A stretch of 64,000 nt of DNA from Pseudomonadota bacterium (GCA_018816865.1 JAHIUW010000018.1:1-64000); one strand, 5' to 3'. Counted from the stretch's first letter, positions 17,242 through 25,670 are shown. Numbers and translations are program-made. Notes: a model not told the origin generated them from the letters alone.

Positions 17242-17453
17242 ACTGACTCACGGTTGAAACAACCCCTGTTGCAGGCCGTTCAAAAATGGTCAGGTGCGAG
17301 ACGCAATCGCTGTCAACAAGTTCCGTTGCAGGGCGTTCAAAAGCGGTCAGATGCGAGGCGCGAGGGACATTCAAAATCGTGGCGTAGTAAAACCTACGCG
17401 AGATTTTGAATGTCCCGCTGCAACACAGCAGATGGCTGTTTTGAGCGATCTGC
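17242..17453. repeat. Dispersed palindromic element, copy 3, with a partial tandem left end
   Basis: A partial left end (CTGACT..GTTGAAA..CAGGCCGTTCAAAAATGG, 17242-17300) is followed by a fuller copy at 17329-17453. There GGGACATTCAAAATC pairs with GATTTTGAATGTCCC around a GCGTAG/CTACGC tip. The right end overlaps the stop codon of the cement protein gene. It sits inside the phage structural operon, between head and tail genes. Confidence 0.8.
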
Positions 17454-17851
17454 TAACGGGCCAGGTAATGCGGATAGACGGACAGAGTGCCGCTGGCTGT
17501 GGCGTCATCCGTGCTGATCACGGCCCTGCTCAGGGCCTTGGTGTCCGTGGGCGGGATGAAGCGCCCGAGCACGGTCCCGGCCTTGATCACCAGCGGCCCG
17601 GAGACCGTGATCGCGCAGACATCGCCCAGCGGGGCCCAGGCTTCGCCCACGTCGGCGTGCTCCAGGGCCACGGTCAGGGTCTTGGCGTCGGCCAGGGTCA
17701 GATCCCCAGCCGCCAGGGCCAGGACCTCCACCCCGCCCAGGGTCCCGGAAAAGTCCTGAGACTCGCCGTTGCCCGCCTGCGAGGCGTTCTGCGGCAGGGC
17801 CATGTCCTTGGCCAGGTACTGGCCGTGCACCTTCAGGATTTGGTTGTACAT
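17453..17851 (-). CDS. Bbp16-like capsid cement protein
   Basis: A 132-residue beta-rich protein directly after the capsid gene. It resembles the Bbp16 cement proteins of BPP-1-type podoviruses in size, position and pattern: short N-terminus, SQDFSGTLGGVEVLALA, alternating strands with LTLADAKTLTVALEHADV, and a terminal TLSVYPHYLAR. Such proteins trimerise on the capsid surface and stabilise it. GGGAGG precedes the ATG. Its stop codon TAG is also the first bases of the palindromic element. Confidence 0.7.
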   Translation of the reverse strand: MYNQILKVHGQYLAKDMALPQNASQAGNGESQDFSGTLGGVEVLALAAGDLTLADAKTLTVALEHADVGEAWAPLGDVCAITVSGPLVIKAGTVLGRFIPPTDTKALSRAVISTDDATASGTLSVYPHYLAR

Positions 17852-17860
17852 CGCGCCCTC

Positions 17861-18772
17861 CTAGTCCACCTGGACGTGGGCCTCGGCCCCGTCCAGGAAG
17901 TTGTAGCTGGTGATGATGGGCACGCCGTTCCATTCGGCGATGCGCCGGTCCACCTTGCGGTCGGTCGGGGTCATCTGGAAGGCCGCGCCCTTGCCGACCT
18001 CGGCCAGGATGGACAGGGCCTTGCGGTGGCAGAACAGGTAGGTGCCGTTCGCGGCGCGCACCATGTCCAGCAGATGGTCCACCTGGGTGGACGTGGGCGG
18101 GCTGTCCGGGGTCACGTTGACCAGGGCGGCCACGGTATCGGGGTTGGCGATCTGGATACCGAAATAGCCCTTCATGCGCACCCCGTAGCCCAGGATGCCC
18201 TGCTCGTTCTCGTACAGCCCGCCGCCGCCCACGGCGCGCATGTCGATCAACCCGCCCTGCTTGAATCCGGCGGTGGAGAACAGCCCCGTGGTCTCGCCGG
18301 GCACGAAGCGCACGGCGAGCAGGCTGTAGTTCTGGTTGCCCTCGTCCCCGGCGTCGATGAGCCGGGCCTTGTCCACGGCATATTGACGGAAGTTGCCGTA
18401 GAGGATGGCCTTTTCCGCATCCACGCCCAGCTTGCGCAGGGCCTTGGGGGTTTTCTTGGCGAAGTAGCTGTCGCGCCCGCCAAAGGCCTTGGCCTTGTCC
18501 TCGGGGCAGAACATCTTGGCCCCCAGGATGGACAGGTCCACCTTGTTCAGGCGCGTATCCACCTCGATCATGTCCAGGGGGGCGTCCATGTCCACGAACC
18601 CGCCGCCCGAGACATCGGACACCTCGTCAAAGACGTTCCACAGGGTGTGGGACGCCTCCTCAAAGGGGATCACGTCGAGCACCGGGGTTTCCTCGGTCAG
18701 CCAGTCCACCTGCTTGGGTTGCCGGGTGGCGAACTGCGCGGAAATCTCCTTGAGAGTGCCGCTGGTCGTCAT
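17861..18772 (-). CDS. Major capsid protein (BPP-1-like)
   Basis: A 303-residue protein with an HK97-like arrangement of extended N-arm and a P-domain: WLTEETPVLDVIPFEEA near the N-terminus, FFAKKTPKALRKLGVDAEKAILYG in the middle, and GVRMKGYFGIQIANPDTVAALVNV near the C-terminal half. It lies between the scaffold and the cement protein, the usual head order. GGAG precedes the start. Length and order match the Bbp17-type capsid proteins of BPP-1 relatives. It is uninterrupted, so a capsid could still be made. Confidence 0.8.
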   Translation of the reverse strand: MTTSGTLKEISAQFATRQPKQVDWLTEETPVLDVIPFEEASHTLWNVFDEVSDVSGGGFVDMDAPLDMIEVDTRLNKVDLSILGAKMFCPEDKAKAFGGRDSYFAKKTPKALRKLGVDAEKAILYGNFRQYAVDKARLIDAGDEGNQNYSLLAVRFVPGETTGLFSTAGFKQGGLIDMRAVGGGGLYENEQGILGYGVRMKGYFGIQIANPDTVAALVNVTPDSPPTSTQVDHLLDMVRAANGTYLFCHRKALSILAEVGKGAAFQMTPTDRKVDRRIAEWNGVPIITSYNFLDGAEAHVQVD

Positions 18773-18775
18773 TGT

Positions 18776-19576
18776 CTATTCTCCTCTGCCGCCGAAGACC
18801 TCTTCGGCGAAAAACCGTTGGGAGGACACCTCACGTCCACGGCTTCCCGGACCAGGGGAACCCGTGACGAATCCGTCCTCCGCGAAGGCCATTCCCACGC
18901 CATGGAACAGGCGGATCATCACCGGATCGTCACCGTGGGCCGCCAGGATCGTCTCCTGTTCGGCCTGGGTCAGTCCGGCGCGTCCGGCGAAGGTGGAAAA
19001 CCCCCGCCGCGCCAGTTCCAGATTGGCGGCCGAGTCGCCGCCCCAGCGCGTGTTCAGCCCACGCAGGGTCTCATGCCTGCTGGCCTCGTGCCGGCGGGCG
19101 AACTCCTGAGCAGTCTCAACCAGCCAGCCGTTGTAGCGCTCGGACAGCCCCTGGGCCTGTTCCGGGGACAGGCCCATCTCATGGGCCGAGTTCCGGAACC
19201 AGTCCATGAGCCCCTCGTCCACGGGCAATCCCCCTGGCGCGTCCAACTCGTATCCGTCCGGGGAGTCGGGCACGCCGGTCATGCGCCTGAGTTCGGCGCG
19301 ATACTGCTCCCAGTCCTCGGGGGCCGCGTCCTCGGCGGGGCGGGTCAGCCCCACGGTCTTGCGGCCCACCAGGGCCTGGGCGTGCAGCAGGGACTTGGCC
19401 ATGTCGGCCGCGCTGCCGTATTTGGCCAGCTGCGGGTGCTGCCGCAGGGGGATCAGCTCCCCGCCATGCTCGGCCACGGCGTCCTCGGGGAAGGCCTGTT
19501 CCAGCCAGTTGTCTTGCGTGGAAGGTGTCTCTGCGCCGTGTCCTGTCTCGGGGGCCTGTGAGGCTTCCTGGGTCAT
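18776..19576 (-). CDS. Phage scaffolding/capsid assembly protein
   Basis: A 266-residue acidic, mostly helical protein directly upstream of the capsid gene. It has a disordered N-terminus, a helical middle (ELRRMTGVPDSPDGYEL; LMDWFRNSAHEMGLSPEQAQGL), and a C-terminal helix pair (LTQAEQETILAAHGDDPVMIRLFHGVG). This is the usual composition of podoviral scaffolds, which guide capsid assembly and leave before packaging. The start has GGGAG about ten bases upstream. Confidence 0.72.
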   Translation of the reverse strand: MTQEASQAPETGHGAETPSTQDNWLEQAFPEDAVAEHGGELIPLRQHPQLAKYGSAADMAKSLLHAQALVGRKTVGLTRPAEDAAPEDWEQYRAELRRMTGVPDSPDGYELDAPGGLPVDEGLMDWFRNSAHEMGLSPEQAQGLSERYNGWLVETAQEFARRHEASRHETLRGLNTRWGGDSAANLELARRGFSTFAGRAGLTQAEQETILAAHGDDPVMIRLFHGVGMAFAEDGFVTGSPGPGSRGREVSSQRFFAEEVFGGRGE

Positions 19577-19602
19577 GGTCCTTCACTCCCGTAAAATTTT
19601 GA

Positions 19603-19630
19603 CCCGGGCGGGCCGCGATTCCCGCCCGGG
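19603..19630 (-). terminator. Hairpin between the tail-collar and scaffold genes
   Basis: CCCGGGCGGG and CCCGCCCGGG form a perfect 10-bp stem with an 8-base loop. On the minus strand it is followed by CAAAATTTT. It may reduce read-through from the tail-collar gene into the scaffold/capsid genes. Confidence 0.6.
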
Positions 19631-19663
19631 GTTGGATTGCCTATAAATCAGGCAGGATTAAAA

Positions 19664-20236
19664 CTAGGCCTTGATGCAGTACAGCAGGGCCACGTTGCGG
19701 GGGCGGGTTTCGGTGCCGCCTGTGGCATCAGTGGACACATCCTGGGAACCAGGAATATTCTGCGGCTTCGGATCGCCATCGCCCGTCCCGGCAGCATTGT
19801 TGAAGAAGACGGTATGGGTATGGCTTTTAAACTCATCCTCCTGCCAACTGCCCATCACGCGACCAGCGTCCACACCGCGCTCATTGTCCCAGCCGCGCAC
19901 AAACTCGCCGCGCAGGTCAGGCAGGTTGAAGGTGGAGCTGCCGTCGCCCGCGCCGTAGGTCTCGCCCACGGCGGAGAACAGAACCGCATAGTCGGTTCTC
20001 GAAACCTCGGTGCCGTCGCAGGGCAGCCAGCCCGTGGGGGCGCTGCTCATGCCAAAGGCCATGACCGAACCGGCGGGGGCCACGCCCACCGAAGCCAACA
20101 GCGCATTGATCTCGGTCCTGGAATAGGTGTCCACCTGCGCGGCGGTGACCTGATGGGGGTTGTCGATACGGGGCGGATGGTTGAACAGCTCAACGATCTT
20201 GCTCAGGGGACAGGTGCATTCAGCAGTCTCGGTCAT
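19664..20236 (-). CDS. Phage tail collar domain protein
   Basis: A 190-residue protein. Residues about 50-110 form the collar domain: GSVMAFGMSSAPTGWLPCDG, then FNLPDLRGEFVRGWDNERG. The C-terminus ends ETRPRNVALLYCIKA, the standard end of this family of trimeric fibre tips. The N-terminus (about 50 residues) is short, so this is a small receptor-binding or whisker protein rather than a long fibre. Its place between portal and scaffold genes is unusual for a tail gene and suggests recent cassette insertion. It is bounded by a 90-base gap upstream and a hairpin downstream. Confidence 0.82.
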   Translation of the reverse strand: MTETAECTCPLSKIVELFNHPPRIDNPHQVTAAQVDTYSRTEINALLASVGVAPAGSVMAFGMSSAPTGWLPCDGTEVSRTDYAVLFSAVGETYGAGDGSSTFNLPDLRGEFVRGWDNERGVDAGRVMGSWQEDEFKSHTHTVFFNNAAGTGDGDPKPQNIPGSQDVSTDATGGTETRPRNVALLYCIKA

Positions 20237-20326
20237 TGTCTCTCCTTGGTCAGCGATTTCACACAGTCGTTTCCCCCGCCCTGCGCCCGGTGCGCACGGC
20301 GGGAAATTTTCTGGCGTGCGGGCCGC

Positions 20327-20566
20327 CTAGTCTTCGGGGTTGGTGAAGTTCGTAGGCTCCGCGAAATAGTCCAGCAGTTGGAACAGGGTCATACGCCCGT
20401 AGCGGAACTCCACCTGCTCGTGCCCGGTCCATTCCCTGGGCCTGGGCGTGGGCCGCATGAAGCAGTGCGAGCGCAGGAACTCACGCAGCACCCGGCCCGA
20501 GGGCGAGGACAACGCCGTTTGGACATGCCCGGCCAGTTCGCGTTCGCTCATCTGGGCGATGTCCAT
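20327..20566 (-). CDS. Small phage protein (Bbp19-like)
   Basis: A 79-residue protein. The ATG at 20566 overlaps the portal stop by one base (TGATG); a TTG one codon upstream is less likely. The pattern SPSGRVLREFLRSHC with a later EFRYGRMTLFQLLDYF resembles the Bbp19 family of BPP-1-like phages, small proteins of unknown function encoded beside the portal gene. Confidence 0.55.
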   Translation of the reverse strand: MDIAQMSERELAGHVQTALSSPSGRVLREFLRSHCFMRPTPRPREWTGHEQVEFRYGRMTLFQLLDYFAEPTNFTNPED

Positions 20567-22485
20567 CAATCCCGCCTCCCGGCTTGTGAAGCGACAGGCG
20601 TGTTCTCAGCCTCGGGAGCCGTTGCCCGGCGCACCGCGCCGGAATCCATCTTCCTCGCAACCGCCCCACCCGATGCGACAGTGCCCCCAGGCGCCCCATT
20701 CCCTGCGCCACCAGCACCTTTGGCCCCGCTCGTCTCCAGGCCGTCGGGATCGGCCTTGCCCACGGCCTGTCCGGCGGCCTGGGCCAGATCGCCCAGGACC
20801 TCGCCCAGCTGTGCACCGAGTGCGGCCAGCTGACGCTGCTCGCGCAGGGCCTCTACATCGGCCCTGGAGCGCACCCCGGTCTGGGGGAAGCCCCGCTGCT
20901 CCAGCACCAGGCGCACGTTCTCATCGTGGTCGAACAGGTCCAGGACCTGCGGGGATACGGCGGCGATGCCACCCACCTCGGCATAGGTCCTGAGCACCGC
21001 GTTGGTGCGGGTCTCCTGCTGGGCCAGCATCAAGGGGCTCACGTAGTCCACATCCAGGGGTCGCCCGGCCAAGTCCGGCGGGGGCGGGGGCAGCTCCCCG
21101 CGCCGCTCCAGCAGCCGGAACAGGCGGTCGAACAGCCGCCGGAAGTTCTCCTGCTGCTGGTTGACCAGCATCGGCCCCAGCAGAAACATGCGCTCGCCCG
21201 CCAGCTCGGCCACCTCCATGGCCGTGGGCGCGCCGCCCTGACTGATGCGGCTCTTGATGGCCAGGAACAGATCCACGAAAAAGGCCTCGTTGATATCGGC
21301 CTTGGTGGCGCTCAAGAGCTCCCAGGAGAAGCGCGGGTCCCCGCCGATGGACAGAGGCCCGAAGTCGGCCAAGGAATTGCCCTCGCCCCGGCGGTAGTAG
21401 TTCATGGCCCGCGGCTCGAAGGAGAAGCGGCCCACAAACCCGTCGTCGGGCACCAGATACGGCGGGGCCACGGCCAGCTGCCCGGCCTCCAGGATCAGCC
21501 GCTTCATCTCGTTGATCATCTTGGCGTCGGCCAGGGCCTCGGTGCCGGGGCTGTAGCTGTAGGGCGTGCCCGGCAGACAGTGCGAGCGCGTGACGATGTA
21601 CGGCAGCTCCGCGTACCCGCCCAAGGCCACGACCTGACGCGATTCCCGCTCCAGGTACACGGACACGTAAGGCAGCAGTGCATCGCTGCCGCCAGCACCG
21701 CCCCGGCCTGGGCGATTGCCCATTGCCGCGCCGTCAGCACCCTGGGCCACGTCCCCCCCCATGGCCCCGCCCCTGCTGTCGCGGCGCGGATAGACCGCGT
21801 GCAGAAAGGAGAACTCCTCATCACTGCGGCCCCGACGATTCAGGGCGCGGCGCACCGAGTCCGGCAGGCCGGACTCGCCCCATTTCTGGGCGGCCTGACG
21901 GGCCGTGAGCCGAAAACTGCGGAACACCGTGTCCACCTCGCCCTGGAAGTTCTCGGCGATGCAGACCTCGTGCAGGGGCAGGGCCCTGAAACGGATCCCG
22001 GCACCGGGCAGACCCGGGTCCTCGTCCACGTACAGGCACTGCCAGCCGAACAGCCCGGCCTGGTGATAGCCCAGGGTCTGCTGCGGGTAGAACCCGCAAT
22101 GCGAGAGCACCCGATAGGCGATGTCCTCCACCTCCTGCAGCCAGGCGCGTCCCCCGGGGGCCTCGGCCAGCTCGCGGTCCTGCATGCCCAGCCGGAACCA
22201 GCGCTGCGAGGGCGAGGAGACCCCCGAGAGCATCCCAGCGGCAAAGATATTGGCCGCGCGCCGCGCCGTGGAGTCCACAAGGTCCTCGCGCTGCCTGCGC
22301 GGGTGCCCGGGCCGGGACGTGAAGCCCGCATAGGCCGGCCCCATGAACTGGGCCACTTCCTCCCAGATGGGGTCAAAGGCTTCGCGCCCGCGCAACAGGG
22401 AGGCGTGACGACGGACCACCTCGTCGGCGGCATCGCTGCACCCCAGAGGCAGGGCCGATGGTGTTGGCTTTTGATCTCTTGTCAT
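20566..22485 (-). CDS. Podoviral head-tail connector (portal) protein
   Basis: A 639-residue protein. I chose the ATG at 22485 because the portal signature starts soon after (REAFDPIWEEVAQFMGP); the frame is open further upstream but overlaps the next gene. Typical portal features are ARRAANIFAAGMLSGVSSPSQRWF, LPLHEVCIAENFQGEVDTVFR, YSYSPGTEALADAKMINEMK and RISQGGAPTAMEVAELAGERM. The C-terminus is a Gly/Ala-rich disordered tail of about 90 residues. The portal dodecamer is the DNA gateway. An in-frame insertion-like Gly-rich stretch near residue 250 looks unusual but does not break the frame. Confidence 0.85.
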   Translation of the reverse strand: MTRDQKPTPSALPLGCSDAADEVVRRHASLLRGREAFDPIWEEVAQFMGPAYAGFTSRPGHPRRQREDLVDSTARRAANIFAAGMLSGVSSPSQRWFRLGMQDRELAEAPGGRAWLQEVEDIAYRVLSHCGFYPQQTLGYHQAGLFGWQCLYVDEDPGLPGAGIRFRALPLHEVCIAENFQGEVDTVFRSFRLTARQAAQKWGESGLPDSVRRALNRRGRSDEEFSFLHAVYPRRDSRGGAMGGDVAQGADGAAMGNRPGRGGAGGSDALLPYVSVYLERESRQVVALGGYAELPYIVTRSHCLPGTPYSYSPGTEALADAKMINEMKRLILEAGQLAVAPPYLVPDDGFVGRFSFEPRAMNYYRRGEGNSLADFGPLSIGGDPRFSWELLSATKADINEAFFVDLFLAIKSRISQGGAPTAMEVAELAGERMFLLGPMLVNQQQENFRRLFDRLFRLLERRGELPPPPPDLAGRPLDVDYVSPLMLAQQETRTNAVLRTYAEVGGIAAVSPQVLDLFDHDENVRLVLEQRGFPQTGVRSRADVEALREQRQLAALGAQLGEVLGDLAQAAGQAVGKADPDGLETSGAKGAGGAGNGAPGGTVASGGAVARKMDSGAVRRATAPEAENTPVASQAGRRD

Positions 22486-22489
22486 GCTC

Positions 22490-22714
22490 TTACCCCAGGG
22501 TTGATTTGCCCACGTTGACGGTTCCCAGATCACCTTGGGCCCCGGTGGCCACCGTGGCCTGCGCCTGTTTCCTGCGGCGCTCCTCCTCCCGCCTGCGTGC
22601 CGCCTCCAGCAACTGGCGGGCCCCCTCGTCCTCGGCCGGGGTTGCCGGGGTCTGCACAACCGTCGGGGCCACGGTGCTTGAGGGCACTGACTTGCCCATG
22701 CCTGATCCACCCAT
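22490..22714 (-). CDS. Small phage protein upstream of portal
   Basis: A 74-residue protein: flexible N-terminus, a charged helix (ARQLLEAARRREEERRRKQ) and an end with TGAQGDLGTVNVGKSTLG. Proteins of this size with a charged helix and a T-G-x-x-G-L...K-x-x-L-G ending are common between terminase and portal genes in podoviruses. Function unknown. It lies four bases upstream of the portal start, so it is cotranslated. Confidence 0.6.
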   Translation of the reverse strand: MGGSGMGKSVPSSTVAPTVVQTPATPAEDEGARQLLEAARRREEERRRKQAQATVATGAQGDLGTVNVGKSTLG

Positions 22715-22715
22715 T

Positions 22716-23234
22716 TCAGACCTCCTCTCGGGTCAGTGTTGAAACGATGGCCGCAACTGTCCTGCCGTCGGCCAGGGACAGGACCTGGGGCACGCGACCA
22801 AGGATTCTGAAACCCAGATCGCGCACAAAGCGCACGGCCAGGGGATGGGTGTCCGGGGTCAGGCCGATGAGCGTCCTGACCAGGGGCCCGCCCCCCTCGC
22901 GCTCGGCCCGCAGCAGCCAGCCCGTGACGTAGCGCCCGATGATCCGCGCCGCCTGGCCCTGGGCCCTGCGAAACACCGCAAAGTGGATGAACGCCGCCTG
23001 GCCGGACCAGCCGTCCAGCCAGAACAGGGCGACCGGACTCTGGTCCACGACAACCGCGTAGAACAAGCGTGCGGGGTCCGAAGCAAAGCGCGTGAATTCC
23101 TGTGACGAGGCTACGCCACCGTCGTAGAACAGCGTCCGCTGCATGCCTTCGCGGCCCAGCTGTCGCCACAGGCTACCCAGCCCCTCTGCACCCAGTTCGT
23201 GAGTGTTTTGTAAATGCAGGGTCGTCAGATCCAT
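22716..23234 (-). CDS. Phage GNAT-like acetyltransferase domain protein
   Basis: A 172-residue protein. I start it at the ATG 23234, which overlaps the terminase stop by ten bases; an in-frame GTG/ATG seven codons earlier is possible. The order of elements fits GNAT folds: RLFYAVVVDQSPVALFWLDGW, IHFAVFRRAQGQAARIIGRYV (a pyrophosphate-loop-like helix start) and DTHPLAVRFVRDLGFRILGRV. Related phage proteins (DUF2824-like) occur next to terminase genes. Whether it acetylates anything is unknown. Confidence 0.6.
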   Translation of the reverse strand: MDLTTLHLQNTHELGAEGLGSLWRQLGREGMQRTLFYDGGVASSQEFTRFASDPARLFYAVVVDQSPVALFWLDGWSGQAAFIHFAVFRRAQGQAARIIGRYVTGWLLRAEREGGGPLVRTLIGLTPDTHPLAVRFVRDLGFRILGRVPQVLSLADGRTVAAIVSTLTREEV

Positions 23235-24754
23235 CCGTCCTGCACTCCCGGCCACGGCCCCTGCGCCCGGTCCGCGAAGCGTTGTTGAGCGCGCGCGGCC
23301 CGCACCGGAGCGGCGAATGTCAGGGCCAGGGCGTCGGCCATGTCCGGGGAGCGCAGCCCCCGCTGCCGCATGCGCTCCTTGGGCTCCAGCACCAACCGCC
23401 CCTGGCTGTCATAGGAATAGCCAGGGGCCGTGAGATCCGATTGCAGGGCGTCCTCGTCGGGCAGGGACACGGGCAACTCCCCGGCCAGCCATTCCCGCAG
23501 CTCGGCCCACATCTCGGCGCGCTTGTTGCGGTAGCGCTCCGGGCTTGCGGCCCGACCACCGAACTGCACGGCCGTGATGCGCAGCCCAAAACCCATCTCG
23601 CGCAGGCGGTCCACCACCCCCGCGCCCAGGCCCCCGGCATCCACGAACAACCGTTCCACGCGCGGGGCGTCGGATTCCAGGACGCGGCGGCACAGGCCCG
23701 CCACTTCCATGGTGTCGCGTCCGCTCCAGGTGCGCAGCCCGAAGGCACGGCGTCCCTGACGAAAGACCATGGCCGTGCGGTCATCCCCGAATCGCGCGGG
23801 GTCCACCCCCACCACCACCGGCCCACTGCCCGGCTCGTCGCCCTTACGGGCGCGCAGCACGTCCGCCGCCTGGATGAACGAGTCTTCGCCCGTGTTCTGA
23901 AAGGCCTCGTCCGGGGTGCAGGGATACTCCTGACGAAACAGCAGAGGGTCTCCCAACTCGCGGATCTTGTTCCGCCGCCAGGCCAGTTGCGGCGGTGTCA
24001 GCCCCAGGACTGCCGCGAGGTGCCGCTCTTCGTCGTCGGGTGCAAAGCCGTCCCCGACGTCCGTGCGGTATTCCCGTTGCCAGTACCAGGGCAGAAACAC
24101 CGCCGCATAGCCTGACTCCCCGGCCTCGGCCGCCTGCCAGCCCGCGTGGAAGAAGTTGCCCATCCCGTTGGCCGTGGACTCGAAGACCACTTCCGAGCCC
24201 GGGGCATCCGGAACGGTTTGCAGTACGCCTGCGACGTGCTCCCTCGCATTGGGCCAGAAGGCGACCTCGGAACCGTGGAAGTACTGCACGGTCATGGACC
24301 GTCCAGTGCCCCTTGACCCGGCGGTGCCCACCCTGTAGCCGCTTCCAAGCCGGGGAAACGCCAGCTCGCGCTCGTTGTCCTTCCCCGCCACGGGGCGCAC
24401 AGCCGCCGGGCAATTCCTGTGAAATCTCTTGGTCATGGCCAACAGGGTGCGCGAGGCCTCCATCTCATGGGCCAGGATAAAGGCCCGCACCCCGCGGCGA
24501 TGCGTAACCCCATGGAAGAATCGAGCCCCCACGTAGGTCGAGCAGCCCTGCTGGCGCCCCTTGAGCACCAGGACCCGCACCCGGCCCGTGGCCTTGCGCT
24601 GGCCCTCCATGGCCTGGTGCAGATGCAGTTGGGCCCGATTCAGGACCATGTGGCCCAGGCAGCCGTCCTTGCCCCGGATAAACAGACAGCTTCGGGCGTA
24701 GTGCATGAAATCGTCCTTCAGTCGCTGTCTGATGCTTCTTTGCTGTTCCGTCAT
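23225..24754 (-). CDS. Terminase large subunit
   Basis: A 509-residue DNA-packaging motor. The ATPase domain has a Walker-A-like LKGRQQGCST (about residues 64-73) and a Walker-B region ending EVVFESTANGMG (about 190). The nuclease domain has the three acidic sites: VVGVDPARFGDDRT, RLFVDAGGLGAGVVDRL and the C-terminal RSPDMADALAL. Motifs and length match the large terminases of BPP-1/epsilon15-like podoviruses. It overlaps the small-subunit gene by four bases. All catalytic positions look intact, so packaging activity is plausible. Confidence 0.88.
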   Translation of the reverse strand: MTEQQRSIRQRLKDDFMHYARSCLFIRGKDGCLGHMVLNRAQLHLHQAMEGQRKATGRVRVLVLKGRQQGCSTYVGARFFHGVTHRRGVRAFILAHEMEASRTLLAMTKRFHRNCPAAVRPVAGKDNERELAFPRLGSGYRVGTAGSRGTGRSMTVQYFHGSEVAFWPNAREHVAGVLQTVPDAPGSEVVFESTANGMGNFFHAGWQAAEAGESGYAAVFLPWYWQREYRTDVGDGFAPDDEERHLAAVLGLTPPQLAWRRNKIRELGDPLLFRQEYPCTPDEAFQNTGEDSFIQAADVLRARKGDEPGSGPVVVGVDPARFGDDRTAMVFRQGRRAFGLRTWSGRDTMEVAGLCRRVLESDAPRVERLFVDAGGLGAGVVDRLREMGFGLRITAVQFGGRAASPERYRNKRAEMWAELREWLAGELPVSLPDEDALQSDLTAPGYSYDSQGRLVLEPKERMRQRGLRSPDMADALALTFAAPVRAARAQQRFADRAQGPWPGVQDGWI

Positions 24755-25167
24755 TCCAATTCGTCCAAGGCATCCTCGTGGACATTGACTTGGTGCTCCA
24801 CCCGCTCCGAGAACATGCCCAGATGCTTGCCCAGCAGGGTCAGGGCGCGGATGGCCCCGTTCGTGTCGAATTTCCAGTCACCGCGGGGCGATCCGGTCGC
24901 CATGGATGGGGGCTCCACGGCCTGCATGCAGCGCAGGGTGACCTCCACCAGCCGCGTGACGACCCACTGCTCGTCTAGACAGCCAGACTGCGAGTCAACC
25001 CACTGCCCTGGTTCCGGCGCGCACCCCGAAGAGCCTGGGGCAGCTTTATTTTCAGCCACCCCGTCCTGTTTCAGACCGCAGGCGGAGACCGTGGGACTCC
25101 AGGACTCGGGACAGGCCGCGATGAGGCCCTTTATTTTGTACTGCATTGTCCCGTCGTTACCCTTCAT
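24751..25167 (-). CDS. Terminase small subunit-like protein, N-terminal DNA-binding domain not recognisable
   Basis: A 138-residue protein (possible later start at 25146). The C-terminal half is typical of small terminases of this type: EQWVVTRLVEVTLRCMQAVE, then a W-K-F-D-x-N-G-A motif, ALTLLGKHLGMFSERVE and a charged end. The family normally begins with a helix-turn-helix starting 'LTPKQ..FV..YL'. Here the first 60 residues are instead cysteine/proline/glycine-rich and show no such helix pattern. Either the recognition domain has been lost or the start region is degraded. Upstream sequence in other frames offers no replacement. Confidence 0.6.
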   Translation of the reverse strand: MKGNDGTMQYKIKGLIAACPESWSPTVSACGLKQDGVAENKAAPGSSGCAPEPGQWVDSQSGCLDEQWVVTRLVEVTLRCMQAVEPPSMATGSPRGDWKFDTNGAIRALTLLGKHLGMFSERVEHQVNVHEDALDELE

Positions 25168-25463
25168 AGTTTAGTCACTTAAAATACGGCACCTAATTAT
25201 TATGTGTTAACAATGAACGGCTAACCGTTGATGGACACCCCGAAAGACGTCACATTTCAGCAGAGAAACCTTGCCACGAACCCGGGAAATGGTTATCTTG
25301 TGAATGCCTGGGACACAGGTGAAGCGGCCTGACCAAAAGGATGAACACAGAGATGAAGCGCCGTCCCCGCCCAAGGGGGAGCACGCAGGGGCCTGGGGCC
25401 CCAATCAACAAAAAAGCGTTCTACGGTCTCGCCACCCACGGTGTCCTGGGTTCTTTTATGACC
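25168..25463. promoter_or_regulatory. Gene-free gap upstream of terminase genes with AACGG palindrome
   Basis: About 296 bases between the small lysis gene and the terminase genes, both read leftward. AACGG (25216-25220) and CCGTT (25225-25229) form a spaced palindrome that extends imperfectly on each side. It lies about 50 bases upstream of the terminase small-subunit start. The adjoining sequence toward 25200 is AT-rich, so a separate promoter for packaging genes is possible. No credible gene is visible. Confidence 0.4.
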
Positions 25464-25670
25464 TCAGTGAAACAGCTCGTAGACCGCCCTGCCCAGCAGC
25501 CCGAAACTCACCGTCATCAGCCCATAGATCACACGCTCCAGATTCCTGAGCTTTTCCGAATGGGTATGACAGCGCCGTGTACGTCGCAGATCCGCCACAT
25601 CCTCCATGATGGACTTGACCCGCTCGTCGATGCGCGCCAGGAGCATTCTGTCATCCGAGTTCCCGGTCAT
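25464..25670 (-). CDS. Small membrane protein, XhlA/spanin-like lysis accessory
   Basis: A 68-residue protein. An N-terminal charged coiled coil (LLARIDERVKSIMEDVADLRR) is followed by a C-terminal membrane segment (VIYGLMTVSFGLLGRAVYEL). This layout resembles hemolysin XhlA-type accessory proteins that sit beside holins. Its start overlaps the holin stop by four bases, which supports a lysis role. Confidence 0.6.
   Translation of the reverse strand: MTGNSDDRMLLARIDERVKSIMEDVADLRRTRRCHTHSEKLRNLERVIYGLMTVSFGLLGRAVYELFH

Noticed and set aside
22486-23169. N-terminal extension of the portal frame up to 23169
   Set aside because: The extension overlaps the genes at 22490-22714 and 22716-23234 and is Arg/Gly/Pro-rich; portal motifs begin only after the ATG at 22485.
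25207-25404. A 65-codon frame upstream of the terminase genes as a lost N-terminal domain of the small subunit
   Set aside because: It has no helix-turn-helix pattern and ends in a stop well before the gene; it is probably non-coding.
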